A stretch of DNA of 64,000 bases, taken from UBA2589 sp965223235. GTDB taxonomy: Bacteria > Gemmatimonadota > Gemmatimonadetes > Longimicrobiales > Gaopeijiaceae. Position numbers and translations under genes: made by a program. Location of the stretch: positions 483,438 through 547,437 of the forward strand of contig CBDCVV010000019.1 in assembly GCA_965223235.1 (NCBI GenBank), read 5' to 3'. Below are positions 1 to 9,004 of this stretch, piece after piece (the first letter of the stretch is position 1; each line of letters begins with the position of its first letter). Under the pieces are notes generated by a model. It did not search any database and was not told where the DNA came from. It saw only the letters and a program-made list of their open reading frames with translations.

Positions 1-2
1 TC

Positions 3-296
3 GGGATCGGGGGCGAGGCACCGATCGGTGCCGGCTCGACTCCGGATGGTGGACAACAGCTAGCTCCGTTGGCCCGACGCGCCACTTTGACCCGCGCGAT
101 CGAGGCAGTGGACCCCACGATGACTCTCGAGACGCTGGGGCTTGGAGTCGGCGACATGATCTTCAACCCGACGCCCGGCCAGAGTCAGCCCACCACGCGC
201 GACCCGATTCAGGAGGTCGCAGGGCAGGAAGTCATCACCTCAGCGGCTACACCGCAGATCCGAATCGTCATTCGGCGGCCGGGGGGTGAAGAGTGA
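3..296 (+). CDS. C-terminal part of an unrecognised protein
   Basis: The reading frame is open from the window edge to a TGA at 294-296, so only the last 97 residues are visible. The segment is rich in Gly, Pro and Thr and ends with a short basic then acidic tail. I recognise no domain or motif. It overlaps the next gene by four bases (GTGA), so the two are probably translationally coupled and belong to one transcript. It could be the tail of an exported or FecR-like protein, but that is a guess. Confidence 0.6.
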   Translation, partial: GIGGEAPIGAGSTPDGGQQLAPLARRATLTRAIEAVDPTMTLETLGLGVGDMIFNPTPGQSQPTTRDPIQEVAGQEVITSAATPQIRIVIRRPGGEE

Positions 297-1441
297 GGGT
301 GCAATCCAGGGCGCTAGGACTTCTGGCAGCGACCGCGATCTGCGTTGCACCAGCAGCGGCCCAGAATGGTTCGATCGGCGGTGGCGTCGACTATCTCGGC
401 TACTCGTTCGACGCCGGCTTGGGCACAGATGCGGTTCAGCTCATGATGCTCCCCGTCGCGGCACGGTTCCCACTCTCGAACAGTGTTTCGCTCGACATCT
501 TCGGAGCGTGGGCCGAGGGGCGGGTGGAGCAGGGTGGCCAAACGCTGGAGCTCTCCGGGCCCGTCGACTCCAACGTCAAGATCGCCTACCAGGCGGCCCC
601 GTGGGCGCTCGTCGCGGTCGCTGCGAATCTCCCGACGGGGCAAGCGACGCATACGAACGAAGAAGCGGTCGTGGCGTCCGTGCTCTCCTCTGACCTCCTG
701 AACTTCAGGGAGACCACGTGGGGCACGGGGCTCGCGATCACGAGCTCGGTCGCCGCGGCGGCGAGGGCCGGATCCTTCGGACTTGGTATCGCGGCGGCGT
801 ACGCGGCTCGAAGCGCCTTCGAGCCCAGACAAGACCAACTGCTCGAGTACACCCCTGGCAATGAGATCCGTGTGCGCGTCGGGCTGGACCGGAATTTCGG
901 GAACAGCACGCTGACCTTCGGCGGAACGTTCGTGAACTACGCGCTCGACAAGATCACCGACGACCTGGGTCCGAACCGGAATCTCTTCCAAGCGGGAAGC
1001 CGACTCCGCTTCGATGCTTCGTACGCCTTCCGCTCCGGGGACGGTGTGTGGACCATCTACGCCGCAAACCTGATGCGGAACAACGGCGACCGCTTCGTCG
1101 ACCTCGTCGACGGAGGGGGCAACCTCGTGGGCGACAGCACGGTGGTGACGTCGAAGCAAGACATGATGGTCGCTGGGCTCATGGGCTCGGTCTCCCTCGG
1201 GGGCGGATTCGTCTTCCGCCCACACGTCGATGTTCGAGTACAGGGTCGAGAGGAAGCGGACGGCTCCACAGCGGGATCCGGGTGGATCGTGGCGGCCGGC
1301 GGTGACGTACCTCTGCGTCTGTTCGGGACTGAGTTCTTCCCCAAGGCGCGCGTCCACATGGGCTCGATCGAGTCGATCACCGGCGACAGTGTCAGTACCT
1401 TAGGCTTCGAGTTCAAAGGAACGTTCAGACTGGGCTTCTAG
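293..1441 (+). CDS. Outer-membrane beta-barrel protein, unknown function
   Basis: The protein has 382 residues and begins with GTG inside the preceding stop (GTGA). An N-terminal signal peptide ends near residue 24 at an Ala-Ala-Ala-Gln site. The rest alternates polar and hydrophobic residues in short strands with Gly/Asn/Asp turns, and the last residue is Phe after Arg-Leu-Gly, the usual end of an outer-membrane barrel that is recognised by BAM. No specific porin family is evident. The overlap with the upstream gene suggests the two act together at the envelope. The assignment as a barrel is confident; substrate or role is unknown. Confidence 0.75.
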   Translation: MRVQSRALGLLAATAICVAPAAAQNGSIGGGVDYLGYSFDAGLGTDAVQLMMLPVAARFPLSNSVSLDIFGAWAEGRVEQGGQTLELSGPVDSNVKIAYQAAPWALVAVAANLPTGQATHTNEEAVVASVLSSDLLNFRETTWGTGLAITSSVAAAARAGSFGLGIAAAYAARSAFEPRQDQLLEYTPGNEIRVRVGLDRNFGNSTLTFGGTFVNYALDKITDDLGPNRNLFQAGSRLRFDASYAFRSGDGVWTIYAANLMRNNGDRFVDLVDGGGNLVGDSTVVTSKQDMMVAGLMGSVSLGGGFVFRPHVDVRVQGREEADGSTAGSGWIVAAGGDVPLRLFGTEFFPKARVHMGSIESITGDSVSTLGFEFKGTFRLGF

Positions 1442-1467
1442 CTCGGCGAACCGAGCAAGGGGTCCTC

Positions 1468-2565
1468 ATGTCTCAGATCCGCCGCATCGCGGTCAATACG
1501 GGCGGGGGTGACGCGCCCGGCCTCAACGCAGTGATCCGTGCCGTGGTCCTCGGCGCCGAGCGCCATGGATGGGAGGTCTGGGGAGTCCGCGACAGCTACG
1601 ACGGACTCTTCGAACCCGACGGACTCGTCCGACTCGATCGGGACGCCGTGAGCGGAATCACGCACTTGGGCGGAACGATTCTGGGAACGACGAACCGGGG
1701 GAATCCCTCGAAGTGGCCGTTGAAGCAATCCGACGGCTCGTACGAGTATGAAGACCGCACCGCTCGAGTCGTCGCAGAGTTCGCGAAACACGACATCGAT
1801 GCGGTTGTGGCGATCGGCGGTGACGGCTCACTCGCTATCGCTCATCAGCTGGCGCAGAAGGGGCTCAAGGTCGTCGGAGTTCCGAAGACGATCGACAACG
1901 ATCTTGCCGCAACCAATCTGACCTTCGGCTTCACGACGGCTGTCGAGACCGCGACGGATGCGATCGGGAAGCTCCACTCCACCGCCGAAGCGCACGAGCG
2001 GGTGTTCGTCGTCGAGCTCATGGGGCGTACAGCCGGCTGGATCGCGCTCTACGCCGGAGTCGCCGGGACCGCCGACGTGATCCTGATCCCCGAGATCCCC
2101 TTCGATTGGGATAGCGTCTGCGAGAAGATCGAGGAGCGATACACGGACGGCCCCGAGTTCGCGATCGTGGTCGTCGCCGAGGGAGCTCATCCAGGGGACG
2201 GCATCGCTCTCTACAAAGAGACCGCCGAAGGACAAAAACGCCTCGGCGGAATCGGGAGCATCGTCGCCGACGAGATCCATCGGCGGACCGGACGGGAGAC
2301 GCGCGAGTTGGTACTCGGTCACCTACAGCGGGGGGGCGGTCCGATTGCCTACGACCGGTTGCTCGCCCTCCGTTTCGGAGCCGCAGCGGTTCAACTGGTC
2401 AGCGAGGGTCGCTTCGGGACGATGGTCGCGCTCGACCCGCCGCACGTGCACGCCGTGCCGCTCGCCGACGCAGTGGCCGAGATCAAGACGGTCCCGCTAG
2501 ACTCCGACATCCTCGAGACCGCTCGGACGCTCGGGGTGTGCCTGGGAGAGCCGCTCACCGGCTGA
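1468..2565 (+). CDS. pfkA: 6-phosphofructokinase
   Basis: This 365-residue protein phosphorylates fructose 6-phosphate to the 1,6-bisphosphate in glycolysis. The family motifs are in order: GGGDAPGLN near residue 13, GGDGS at 117-121, PKTIDND at 139-145, MGRTAGWIAL near 188 and the LGHLQRGG segment near 285. The residue pair that separates donor classes is mixed: Gly120 is typical of ATP enzymes, while Lys140 is typical of pyrophosphate-dependent or group III enzymes. An AAGGGG ribosome site precedes the ATG at 1468. It is 26 bases after the barrel gene and may be cotranscribed with it, with no obvious functional link. Confidence 0.95.
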   Translation: MSQIRRIAVNTGGGDAPGLNAVIRAVVLGAERHGWEVWGVRDSYDGLFEPDGLVRLDRDAVSGITHLGGTILGTTNRGNPSKWPLKQSDGSYEYEDRTARVVAEFAKHDIDAVVAIGGDGSLAIAHQLAQKGLKVVGVPKTIDNDLAATNLTFGFTTAVETATDAIGKLHSTAEAHERVFVVELMGRTAGWIALYAGVAGTADVILIPEIPFDWDSVCEKIEERYTDGPEFAIVVVAEGAHPGDGIALYKETAEGQKRLGGIGSIVADEIHRRTGRETRELVLGHLQRGGGPIAYDRLLALRFGAAAVQLVSEGRFGTMVALDPPHVHAVPLADAVAEIKTVPLDSDILETARTLGVCLGEPLTG

Positions 2566-2618
2566 GAACGACCTCTCGGGCTGAGCGGCACTTATCAACC
2601 CACCTAGCCCGGTAGCCC

Positions 2619-5042
2619 ATGATCTGCTCCAGGAATCTCGCGGCGGCGCTTGCGTGCGTATGCGCGCTTGTGCAGCCGCTGTCCGCCCAGGCGGTCGCCG
2701 ACTACATCCCGTCATCCGTCGCCGACCAGGACTTCCCGCTGTCGATCCGCAGCATCATGCGGGCAGAGGCCAACGTCGGATTGTCGCCGAATCAAGTGCG
2801 CTGGAGCGACGACTCCGAGACGGTGTACTTCCGCTGGCAACCGGGCGGACTAGAGTGGGACGCCGGCCGATCGTTGTACAAAGTGTCCCGAGACGGCGGT
2901 GCACCCGAGCGGATCTCAGACGCGGAGGCACGCGATCTCGCACCCCTTCTCGCAAATGGGGACATCTCTTCAGACGGTCGATTGCGCGTGTCGTCCGTCG
3001 CAGGTGACCTCTACCTCGTGGACCGACGCTCTTTGGCCGTCCGGCGGCTCACGCACACAGAAGACGGCGAGGGACAAGCACTCTTCAACGCCGACGAAGA
3101 CGCGGTCTATTTCCGTCGCCAGAACAACCTCTTCAGCCTCTCACTCCAGAATGGAGCCCTCGCCCAGCTCACTCGCATCGAGATCGGGCCTGAGGATGAA
3201 GAGTCGGAGGCGGAGGGACACAAGGCGTTCCTGGAAGCTCAGCAGCTCGAGCTCTTCGAGCATATTCGTCGTGGCGCCGCGAGCGAAGCCGAAGCCGACT
3301 CGATCCGTGAAATCGCCGAATCGGCCGAGCCCGCAACTGTCCACCTCCGTCGGAACGAGCGGGTCCAGGCACTCCTCCCCACCCGCTCGGGGAGTCACAT
3401 CTTGGTCCGGACGGCGGCGCCCGCGCAGGGTGCCGAACGGACGATCGTCCCCGACTGGGTCACCGAGGACGGATACACGCGGGACCTGACGGTTCGCACC
3501 AAGGTCGGGGATGCCCAAGGGGCGTCTCGAGTCGGAGTGTTGGCGCAGGCGAGCGGCGATATCAGTTGGGTCGACTTGGCGCCCGAGGGGTACGAGAGTG
3601 AGCATCCGCCCCGCGTGTTCAACGCTGGGTGGAACGATTCCGGGACAACAGCCTTCGTCTTCGCCGTATCCTTCGATGACAAAGATCGTTGGATCTGGTC
3701 GATCGATGCGGCGAGTGGGGACCGTACGCTCCTCGATCACCTGCACGACGATGCGTGGGTCGCCGGCCCTTGTTTCGCGCAATGTGTCGGCTTTTTCCCC
3801 AACTCGGATCGGCTCTACTACGTGAGCGAAGCAAGCGGCTTCGCCCACCTGTACGCTGTCGATGCAGACGGCGGATCCAAGCAAACGCTGACGTCGGGCG
3901 AGTGGGAAGTGCTCTCCGTCTCGATGCCCGAGAGTCGCACCCACTTTGTGCTGCGTACGAACGAAGGGTCGCCCTTCAACGAGCACATATGGAAGATGGA
4001 CTTCGATGGCTCGAACAGGGTCCGACTCACGGAAGGCGACGGGCGCTTCCTCGGCACCCTCTCTCCGGACGGTGAGCGCGTCGCGCTCGTACACGACGTG
4101 GCGAATCACCCACCGGAGCTCTACGTCGCCGATCCGGACCGTACAGACCGAATGAAGCGGGTGACCACGACTCCGACGGATGAGTGGGCGTCTTTCCCAT
4201 GGATCAAGCCGGAGATCGTTCACTTCCCCGCGGAGGACGGAGCGATGGTGCCGGCCCGCATCTACCGGCCCTCCGACATGGGCGCCGAACCGAACGGCGG
4301 GGCGGTAATCTTCGTCCACGGGGCGGGATACCTACACAACATCCACAACTACTGGTCGTCGTACTACCGGGAGTACCAGTTCAACCAGTTCTTGGCTGCG
4401 AACGGATACACCGTTCTCGATATCGACTACCGTGGATCGGCTGGGTACGGCGCGGATTGGCGGACCGCCATCTATCGGTGGATGGGCGGAAAGGACCTCT
4501 CCGACCAAGTCGACGGCGCCCGGTACCTGGCCAACGTCGAGGGCGTGGATCCACGACGGATCGGCCTTTACGGGGGCTCGTACGGCGGCTTCATCACGCT
4601 CATGGGTCTGTTCACCGCCGGTGACACCTTCAAATCCGGAGCCGCTCTCCGATCGGTCACGGACTGGGCTCACTACAACCACGGCTACACGAGCCGAATC
4701 CTGAACCTTCCCCACGATGACGAGGAAGCGTATGAACGCTCTTCGCCCATCTACTTCGCAGAGAATTTCAGACCCGACCAGCACCTCGTCATGTTGCACG
4801 GCATGATCGACACGAACGTGCACTTCTCCGACGTCGTGCGCCTTTCTCAACGCCTAATCGAGCTCGGGAAGGAGAACTGGGAGATGGCAGTCTACCCGGT
4901 CGAAAACCACGGCTTCGTAGAGCCGACTTCGTGGACGGACGAATACCGCAGAATCTTCGAGCTCTTCGAACGCACCTTGAAAGCACCGAACTGCACCGCC
5001 GACGGCGGATTCTGCACCGTGCGCGGCGGCGAGGGGCGGTAG
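2619..5042 (+). CDS. Secreted S9 family serine peptidase (dipeptidyl-peptidase/prolyl-oligopeptidase type)
   Basis: The 807-residue protein has a signal peptide (cleavage near residue 24) and so probably works in the periplasm or outside the cell on short peptides. The first two thirds hold WD40/DPP-IV-like beta-propeller repeats. The C-terminal alpha/beta hydrolase carries the nucleophile in GGSYGG (Ser654), the acid in IDTN (Asp731) and the catalytic His764 in ENHGF. All three catalytic residues are present and the length is normal for the family. Exact cleavage preference cannot be told from sequence. Its stop codon lies beside a GC-rich hairpin shared with the convergent permease gene. 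Confidence 0.93.
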   Translation: MICSRNLAAALACVCALVQPLSAQAVADYIPSSVADQDFPLSIRSIMRAEANVGLSPNQVRWSDDSETVYFRWQPGGLEWDAGRSLYKVSRDGGAPERISDAEARDLAPLLANGDISSDGRLRVSSVAGDLYLVDRRSLAVRRLTHTEDGEGQALFNADEDAVYFRRQNNLFSLSLQNGALAQLTRIEIGPEDEESEAEGHKAFLEAQQLELFEHIRRGAASEAEADSIREIAESAEPATVHLRRNERVQALLPTRSGSHILVRTAAPAQGAERTIVPDWVTEDGYTRDLTVRTKVGDAQGASRVGVLAQASGDISWVDLAPEGYESEHPPRVFNAGWNDSGTTAFVFAVSFDDKDRWIWSIDAASGDRTLLDHLHDDAWVAGPCFAQCVGFFPNSDRLYYVSEASGFAHLYAVDADGGSKQTLTSGEWEVLSVSMPESRTHFVLRTNEGSPFNEHIWKMDFDGSNRVRLTEGDGRFLGTLSPDGERVALVHDVANHPPELYVADPDRTDRMKRVTTTPTDEWASFPWIKPEIVHFPAEDGAMVPARIYRPSDMGAEPNGGAVIFVHGAGYLHNIHNYWSSYYREYQFNQFLAANGYTVLDIDYRGSAGYGADWRTAIYRWMGGKDLSDQVDGARYLANVEGVDPRRIGLYGGSYGGFITLMGLFTAGDTFKSGAALRSVTDWAHYNHGYTSRILNLPHDDEEAYERSSPIYFAENFRPDQHLVMLHGMIDTNVHFSDVVRLSQRLIELGKENWEMAVYPVENHGFVEPTSWTDEYRRIFELFERTLKAPNCTADGGFCTVRGGEGR

Positions 5043-5061
5043 CAAGACCGCCCTCGCCGCC
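5025..5061. terminator. GC-rich hairpin between convergent genes
   Basis: Arms at 5025-5040 and 5047-5061 pair almost perfectly (one bulged G) around a six-base loop, AGCAAG. The hairpin includes the S9 peptidase stop codon and ends 9 bases before the stop of the oppositely oriented permease gene. There is no clear U-run on either side, so I call it a probable bidirectional terminator or mRNA 3'-end stabiliser. Confidence 0.6.
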
Positions 5062-5070
5062 TCACGATTG

Positions 5071-7779
5071 CTACGCTGCGGACCGTAGCGCTTCTGCGGA
5101 GTCGACCCGCGAGGCCCTCACCGCAGGTATCAACCCGGCTACGAAAGCCACGGCGACGAGGGTGACGACCATGACGGCGAAGGTCAGTGGGTCCGTGGCC
5201 CGCACCCCGAAGAGGACCGTCGAGATCATCCGCGTGCCCACGACTGCTACGAGAGAGCCGAGAAGGACTCCGATACCGGCCAACACCATCGTGCGCGAGA
5301 CCACACCGCGTCGGACCGAGTCCGCAGACTCCCCTAGCGCCATCCGGATGCCGATCTCGGGAATTCGCTCCGAGACCGAATACGACAGGACACCATAGAT
5401 CCCAAGTGCGGCCAGCAGGAGCGCGCTTGCTGCGAACGCCACCAGAAGCTGCAGTGTGAACCGCCGAGGGGAGACTGACCGTTCTACGACCGAGTCGAGT
5501 GTGCGTACATCCTCCGTCGGCATCTGAGCCTCGATCTCTCGGATGGCCGCGCTCACGCCCGGCATGATCGACGCGGCGGGTAATGAACTACGTACCACCA
5601 TGTCGACCGTCTGGAAGCCCCACAGCTGTCGCATCGGGAAGTAGACCTCAGGGTCGGCACTCATCTCCAGGCCCCGGTGCTTCACGTTCCCCACGACGCC
5701 CACGACTTCGACCTCGCCGTACCACATGGCCAGCCTCCGGCCGATGGCGTCCCCGTCGAACAGGACTCGCGCCGCCTCTTCACTGACCACCGCCACCGGA
5801 GGTGCGTCTTCCGTGTCGGTAGGTTGGAGGTACCGACCTTCCAAGAGCGGAATGCGCATCGCCTCCAGATAGCGCTCGTCCACGACGTGGGGGAAGAACA
5901 GGTCGTTCTGGTCGTCCTCGTACACCTTGTCGACCACCCGCACGCCCCATGTCCGGTTCGTGCCTAGCGGGAGTGCGTCGACGAGCCCCACTGCCGAGAC
6001 ACCGGGGACAGTGCTGACGCGACCCACCACCTCGTCGAAGAAGGCGTTGATCGCAGGCAGAGTGTCGAAGTCTTGCGACGATGCCAGCTGCCACGCGACC
6101 AGCTCCTCCGTGTCGAAGCCGATGTCGACGTTCATCACTTCCTGGAAGCTCCGCACCACCAGGCCACCGAAGACGAGCAAGACACACGCCATCGCGACCT
6201 CGGTCACGACGAGCAGCTCTCGGAGTCGCCGAGCTCCTCGGCCCCCACCTCCACCTCGAACCGACCCCCCAAGAGCCTCGGCCTCGCGGCCATCCGAAAC
6301 CTGGAGTGCAGGGATGATGCCCACCACGAGGCCCGCGACGAGCGCGACGACCACCGCGAACCCGAGAGCGAGCGGATCCACGCGGATCGCTGAAAGCATC
6401 GGAAGCTCCAGGCCTTGGCTTCCTGATACGAATCGGGTCACGGAAAACGCGATCCCCAATCCGACCACAGCCCCACCCAGGGCCATAAGCGTGCTCTCGA
6501 TCAGCAGCTGTCTGACCAGCCTACCACGGGTAGCGCCCAGCGTTTGCCGGACCGCCATCTCCCTCTTCCGTCTAGGGCTCCGAGCCAAAAGCATGTTGGA
6601 GAGGTTCACACAGACAATCAGCATGACGAGCCCGGCCGCAGCGGCCAGGAGCTTCATCGCGGCCTCGAACGGCTGGGCGATCCGCTGCTGAAGTCCAGCG
6701 ACCCGACCGCCGAGACCCCACCGCTCCGGATCCGCTTCCTCCAGGGCGGCAACAATACTCTCGAGCTCGGCCTGGGCACCCTCGACCGTCGCTCCACTCC
6801 GAAGGCGCGCGACCATGGTCGTGGTGTTTCCCCAATTGTCCGTTTCATCCGAGATCGGCCAAGGGTGCAGGAAGTCCACGCCAACCGTGGGGGTGAAGAT
6901 CGATGCGAAGTCGAAGCTCTGCGGAAGAACGCCGACCACGGTGACCGGCTCGTCGTTCAGCGTGACCGCAGTACCGACCACGCCGGGGTCGGCGGCGAAG
7001 CGACGGATCCAGAACCCGTGAGTGAGAATGATGGCCGCGGGCCCATCCTGCTCACCTTCGGCCGCGTTGAAGTTCCGGCCCACAGCGGGCTCGACTCCGA
7101 GAACGTCGAGGAAATTCCCTGTAACGTCGGCTCCTTGAAGCCGCTCGGGCTCCCCGGCGCCGGAAAGATTGAAGCTCTGTTGGTCGAAGAACGCGTTGAA
7201 GCCGCCGATGCTCTCAAAGGATCGAGCCTCTGTACGAAAGTCCCGAACATTCGACGTACGCGATGTGATGCCCGAGAGACCTCCCGTGCCATCTCCGTTG
7301 TCGATGAAGACCAACTCGCTCGGCGACTCAAATGGGAGGGGCTGGATCAGGAGTGGGCTCATCACGCTGAACACCGCAGTACTCGCCCCGATCCCGAGAC
7401 CGATGATCAGGGTGGCGAACACGAAGAACGCTTTATCCCGTCGAAACGCTCGAAGCGCGTACGAAGCGTCCTGCAGAAAGCCCGATTGGGTAAACACATC
7501 TCTCATCGTCACATCCCTCTCCCTTGTTTCTCTAGCCAACGGACGACCGATGAGCCGTCCGATCCACGCACTGGCGCCAAGTGTCCACGCCTCCCGTCGA
7601 TACCACCACCGCGCTGCGTTCAAGCCGCGATCGGCCACCAGCTCCGCGTAATCCTCCCGCAAATCCCCCACCACAGTGCTCCCCTCCGACCCAGGACCTA
7701 CCGCCCAGGACAGGAAGCGCTCGGACCACTCGGGTGGAGAGCGTACTGGCGCAGAGTCAGGGGGCGTGCGTTTGGTCAC
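5071..7779 (-). CDS. ADOP-type ABC transporter permease (MacB/FtsX-like), copy 1
   Basis: The 902-residue protein belongs to the large 'acidobacterial duplicated orphan permease' group: a soluble N-terminal segment of about 90 residues, then two FtsX/MacB units, each with a periplasmic MacB_PCD domain flanked by membrane helices (first near 110-470, second near 515-900). There is no ATP-binding subunit nearby, as is usual for the family, and the transported substrate is unknown. Its ATG overlaps the stop of the upstream padR gene (ATGA at 7776-7779), so the regulator and permease are translated as a pair. Expression is likely repressed by that PadR protein through the palindrome at 8121-8142. 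Confidence 0.92.
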   Translation of the reverse strand: MTKRTPPDSAPVRSPPEWSERFLSWAVGPGSEGSTVVGDLREDYAELVADRGLNAARWWYRREAWTLGASAWIGRLIGRPLARETRERDVTMRDVFTQSGFLQDASYALRAFRRDKAFFVFATLIIGLGIGASTAVFSVMSPLLIQPLPFESPSELVFIDNGDGTGGLSGITSRTSNVRDFRTEARSFESIGGFNAFFDQQSFNLSGAGEPERLQGADVTGNFLDVLGVEPAVGRNFNAAEGEQDGPAAIILTHGFWIRRFAADPGVVGTAVTLNDEPVTVVGVLPQSFDFASIFTPTVGVDFLHPWPISDETDNWGNTTTMVARLRSGATVEGAQAELESIVAALEEADPERWGLGGRVAGLQQRIAQPFEAAMKLLAAAAGLVMLIVCVNLSNMLLARSPRRKREMAVRQTLGATRGRLVRQLLIESTLMALGGAVVGLGIAFSVTRFVSGSQGLELPMLSAIRVDPLALGFAVVVALVAGLVVGIIPALQVSDGREAEALGGSVRGGGGGRGARRLRELLVVTEVAMACVLLVFGGLVVRSFQEVMNVDIGFDTEELVAWQLASSQDFDTLPAINAFFDEVVGRVSTVPGVSAVGLVDALPLGTNRTWGVRVVDKVYEDDQNDLFFPHVVDERYLEAMRIPLLEGRYLQPTDTEDAPPVAVVSEEAARVLFDGDAIGRRLAMWYGEVEVVGVVGNVKHRGLEMSADPEVYFPMRQLWGFQTVDMVVRSSLPAASIMPGVSAAIREIEAQMPTEDVRTLDSVVERSVSPRRFTLQLLVAFAASALLLAALGIYGVLSYSVSERIPEIGIRMALGESADSVRRGVVSRTMVLAGIGVLLGSLVAVVGTRMISTVLFGVRATDPLTFAVMVVTLVAVAFVAGLIPAVRASRVDSAEALRSAA

Positions 7780-8099
7780 GCCGGCCCCACCGGGCCAAGA
7801 CCCTCGAAGAAGCGGAGGAGCACCTCACGCGACGAGCGAGCTGTCTCGAGTCCTTCTTCCGTAACCCGAAGCCGACGCATAGGGTGGCCGCCGCGCTCGG
7901 GAGTCCCACTCGGCTCGACCTCCCACTCGATCAAGCCTTTGGTCGCAAGCCGATCAAGTGTGCGATACAGGGCTCCCCTTGTGACCCGGCGCTCCGCGTT
8001 GGCCTCCAGGTCGGCACGAACCCGATTCGCGTACGGCTCCTCGGACTGACGTAGAATCGCCAGTAGCACCAGCAGTTCGAATTCACCGATCTTGGCCAT
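7776..8099 (-). CDS. PadR family transcriptional regulator, copy 1
   Basis: This 107-residue protein is a single PadR winged-helix domain: an N-terminal helix followed by the conserved pattern around LLAILRQSEEPYA, the RGALYRTLDRL recognition helix and the GGHPMRRLRVTEEG wing. It is the length of minimal PadR proteins and has only a short C-terminal dimerisation helix. Genes of this type almost always sit directly before an ADOP permease, as here. It most likely binds the inverted repeat 22 bases upstream of its start and represses its own operon. The inducing ligand is unknown. Confidence 0.93.
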   Translation of the reverse strand: MAKIGEFELLVLLAILRQSEEPYANRVRADLEANAERRVTRGALYRTLDRLATKGLIEWEVEPSGTPERGGHPMRRLRVTEEGLETARSSREVLLRFFEGLGPVGPA

Positions 8100-8120
8100 C
8101 GATCCCCTCGGAGTCTACCC

Positions 8121-8142
8121 TGTATACCTCGCGTGGTATACA
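8121..8142. promoter_or_regulatory. Probable PadR operator (perfect inverted repeat)
   Basis: TGTATACC (8121-8128) and GGTATACA (8135-8142) form a perfect 8-base inverted repeat with a 6-base spacer. It lies 22 bases before the padR start on the minus strand, where an autoregulated repressor would bind, and stands out as AT-rich in a GC-rich genome. Binding is inferred from position and symmetry. Confidence 0.65.
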
Positions 8143-8206
8143 TCGCATACTTCGACGAGCAGATCAAGTGAAGGGTTGGAAGGTCGGTGTCCGGTCGTTC
8201 GAAACG

Positions 8207-9004
8207 CTAGGCGGCCTTCTCAGCCGTGAGCAGTATGGCCTTCACTCCGAACGACTCTGCGGCGTTCTGCGTCGACTGGTGTCGGAAGCTGAAGTGAGGT
8301 ACGACCACGGACCTCACCTTCTCAAAGCCCGCCTCTTCGAAAAGGGCGAACAATTCTCCCTCCGGGAGAGCGCCTCCGATTCAGGAAGCCCAGAGCTTCG
8401 GATCGTTCACGATGGATTGCGATAGCTGCTTGGCGCTGACGATATCCGTGATCGACACGCGGCCGCCCGGCTTCACGACTCGGTGCAGCTCTGCGATCAC
8501 CTTCCTCTTTTGAAAGGAGAGGTTGATCACACCGTTCGAGATCACGACGTCGACGGCGTCGTCTGCGACCGGAATGTCCTCCATCCGACCCTCACGACAC
8601 TCGAGACGCGCTCCGGAGATGCTCGCGTTCGCCCGAGCTCGTCGGCACATCGCCGGGTTCAAGTCTATTCCGATCACTCGGCCGTGTTCGCCCACAGCCC
8701 ACGCCGACAAGATCCCGTCCAGTCCAGCTCCACTCCCCAAATCGAGGACCGTCATCCCGTCTTCGAGGTGACTCCGGAGGTGCGGGTTGCCTACCCCTGC
8801 GAAGGATGCGACTGCCGACTCGGGAGCCCGGTCCAAGAGATCGCTAGGGTATCCGAACAACTCGGCAGCTTCTCGACCATGGAAAAAGTGGAAGTCCCCC
8901 TCTGGCTGCTCCGCGACTTCTTCGTACATGCGGAGGATCTCGTCCTTCAGCGTCGCTTCCAGCGATTCCTGTTCGTCGGCAATGCTGCGTGTCGGCTCAG
9001 TCAT
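8207..9004 (-). CDS. ArsM-like SAM methyltransferase with in-frame UGA (candidate selenoprotein)
   Basis: Reading through a UGA at 8383-8381 gives a 265-residue protein with a TAG stop at 8207-8209; stopping at UGA gives 207 residues. Residues 1-75 resemble the N-terminus of arsenite methyltransferases. Motif I (VLDLGSGAG) is near 88, the acidic SAM-ribose residue is in GIDLNP, and the substrate-side segment reads ISNGVINLS. The UGA is codon 208, in WAS-x-IGGALPEGEL, exactly where ArsM proteins carry their conserved Cys (W-x-x-C-I-x-G-A). The homologous C-terminal domain continues in the same frame for 57 residues. Two other ArsM cysteines are absent (SFAGVGNP and SNGVINL), so the substrate may not be arsenite. 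A small hairpin follows the UGA. The alternatives are a nonsense mutation or a base-calling error. Confidence 0.75.
8345..8374 (-). promoter_or_regulatory. Candidate bacterial SECIS hairpin after the UGA
   Basis: In the mRNA, TCTCCC and GGGAGA pair perfectly around a GGA loop that begins 17 bases after the UGA. An outer GGCG/CGCC stem closes it with an asymmetric internal loop. A G at the first loop position and a loop 16-37 bases after the UGA fit the general description of bacterial SECIS elements. Short hairpins are common at this GC content, so this is supportive only. Confidence 0.4.

Noticed and set aside
3141..4319. Minus-strand frame of 392 codons inside the S9 peptidase
   Set aside because: Arg-rich shadow with no signal or motif; the plus strand encodes the full peptidase.
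8168..8425. Plus-strand frame opposite the methyltransferase tail
   Set aside because: It shadows the read-through part of the minus-strand gene and has no recognisable content.
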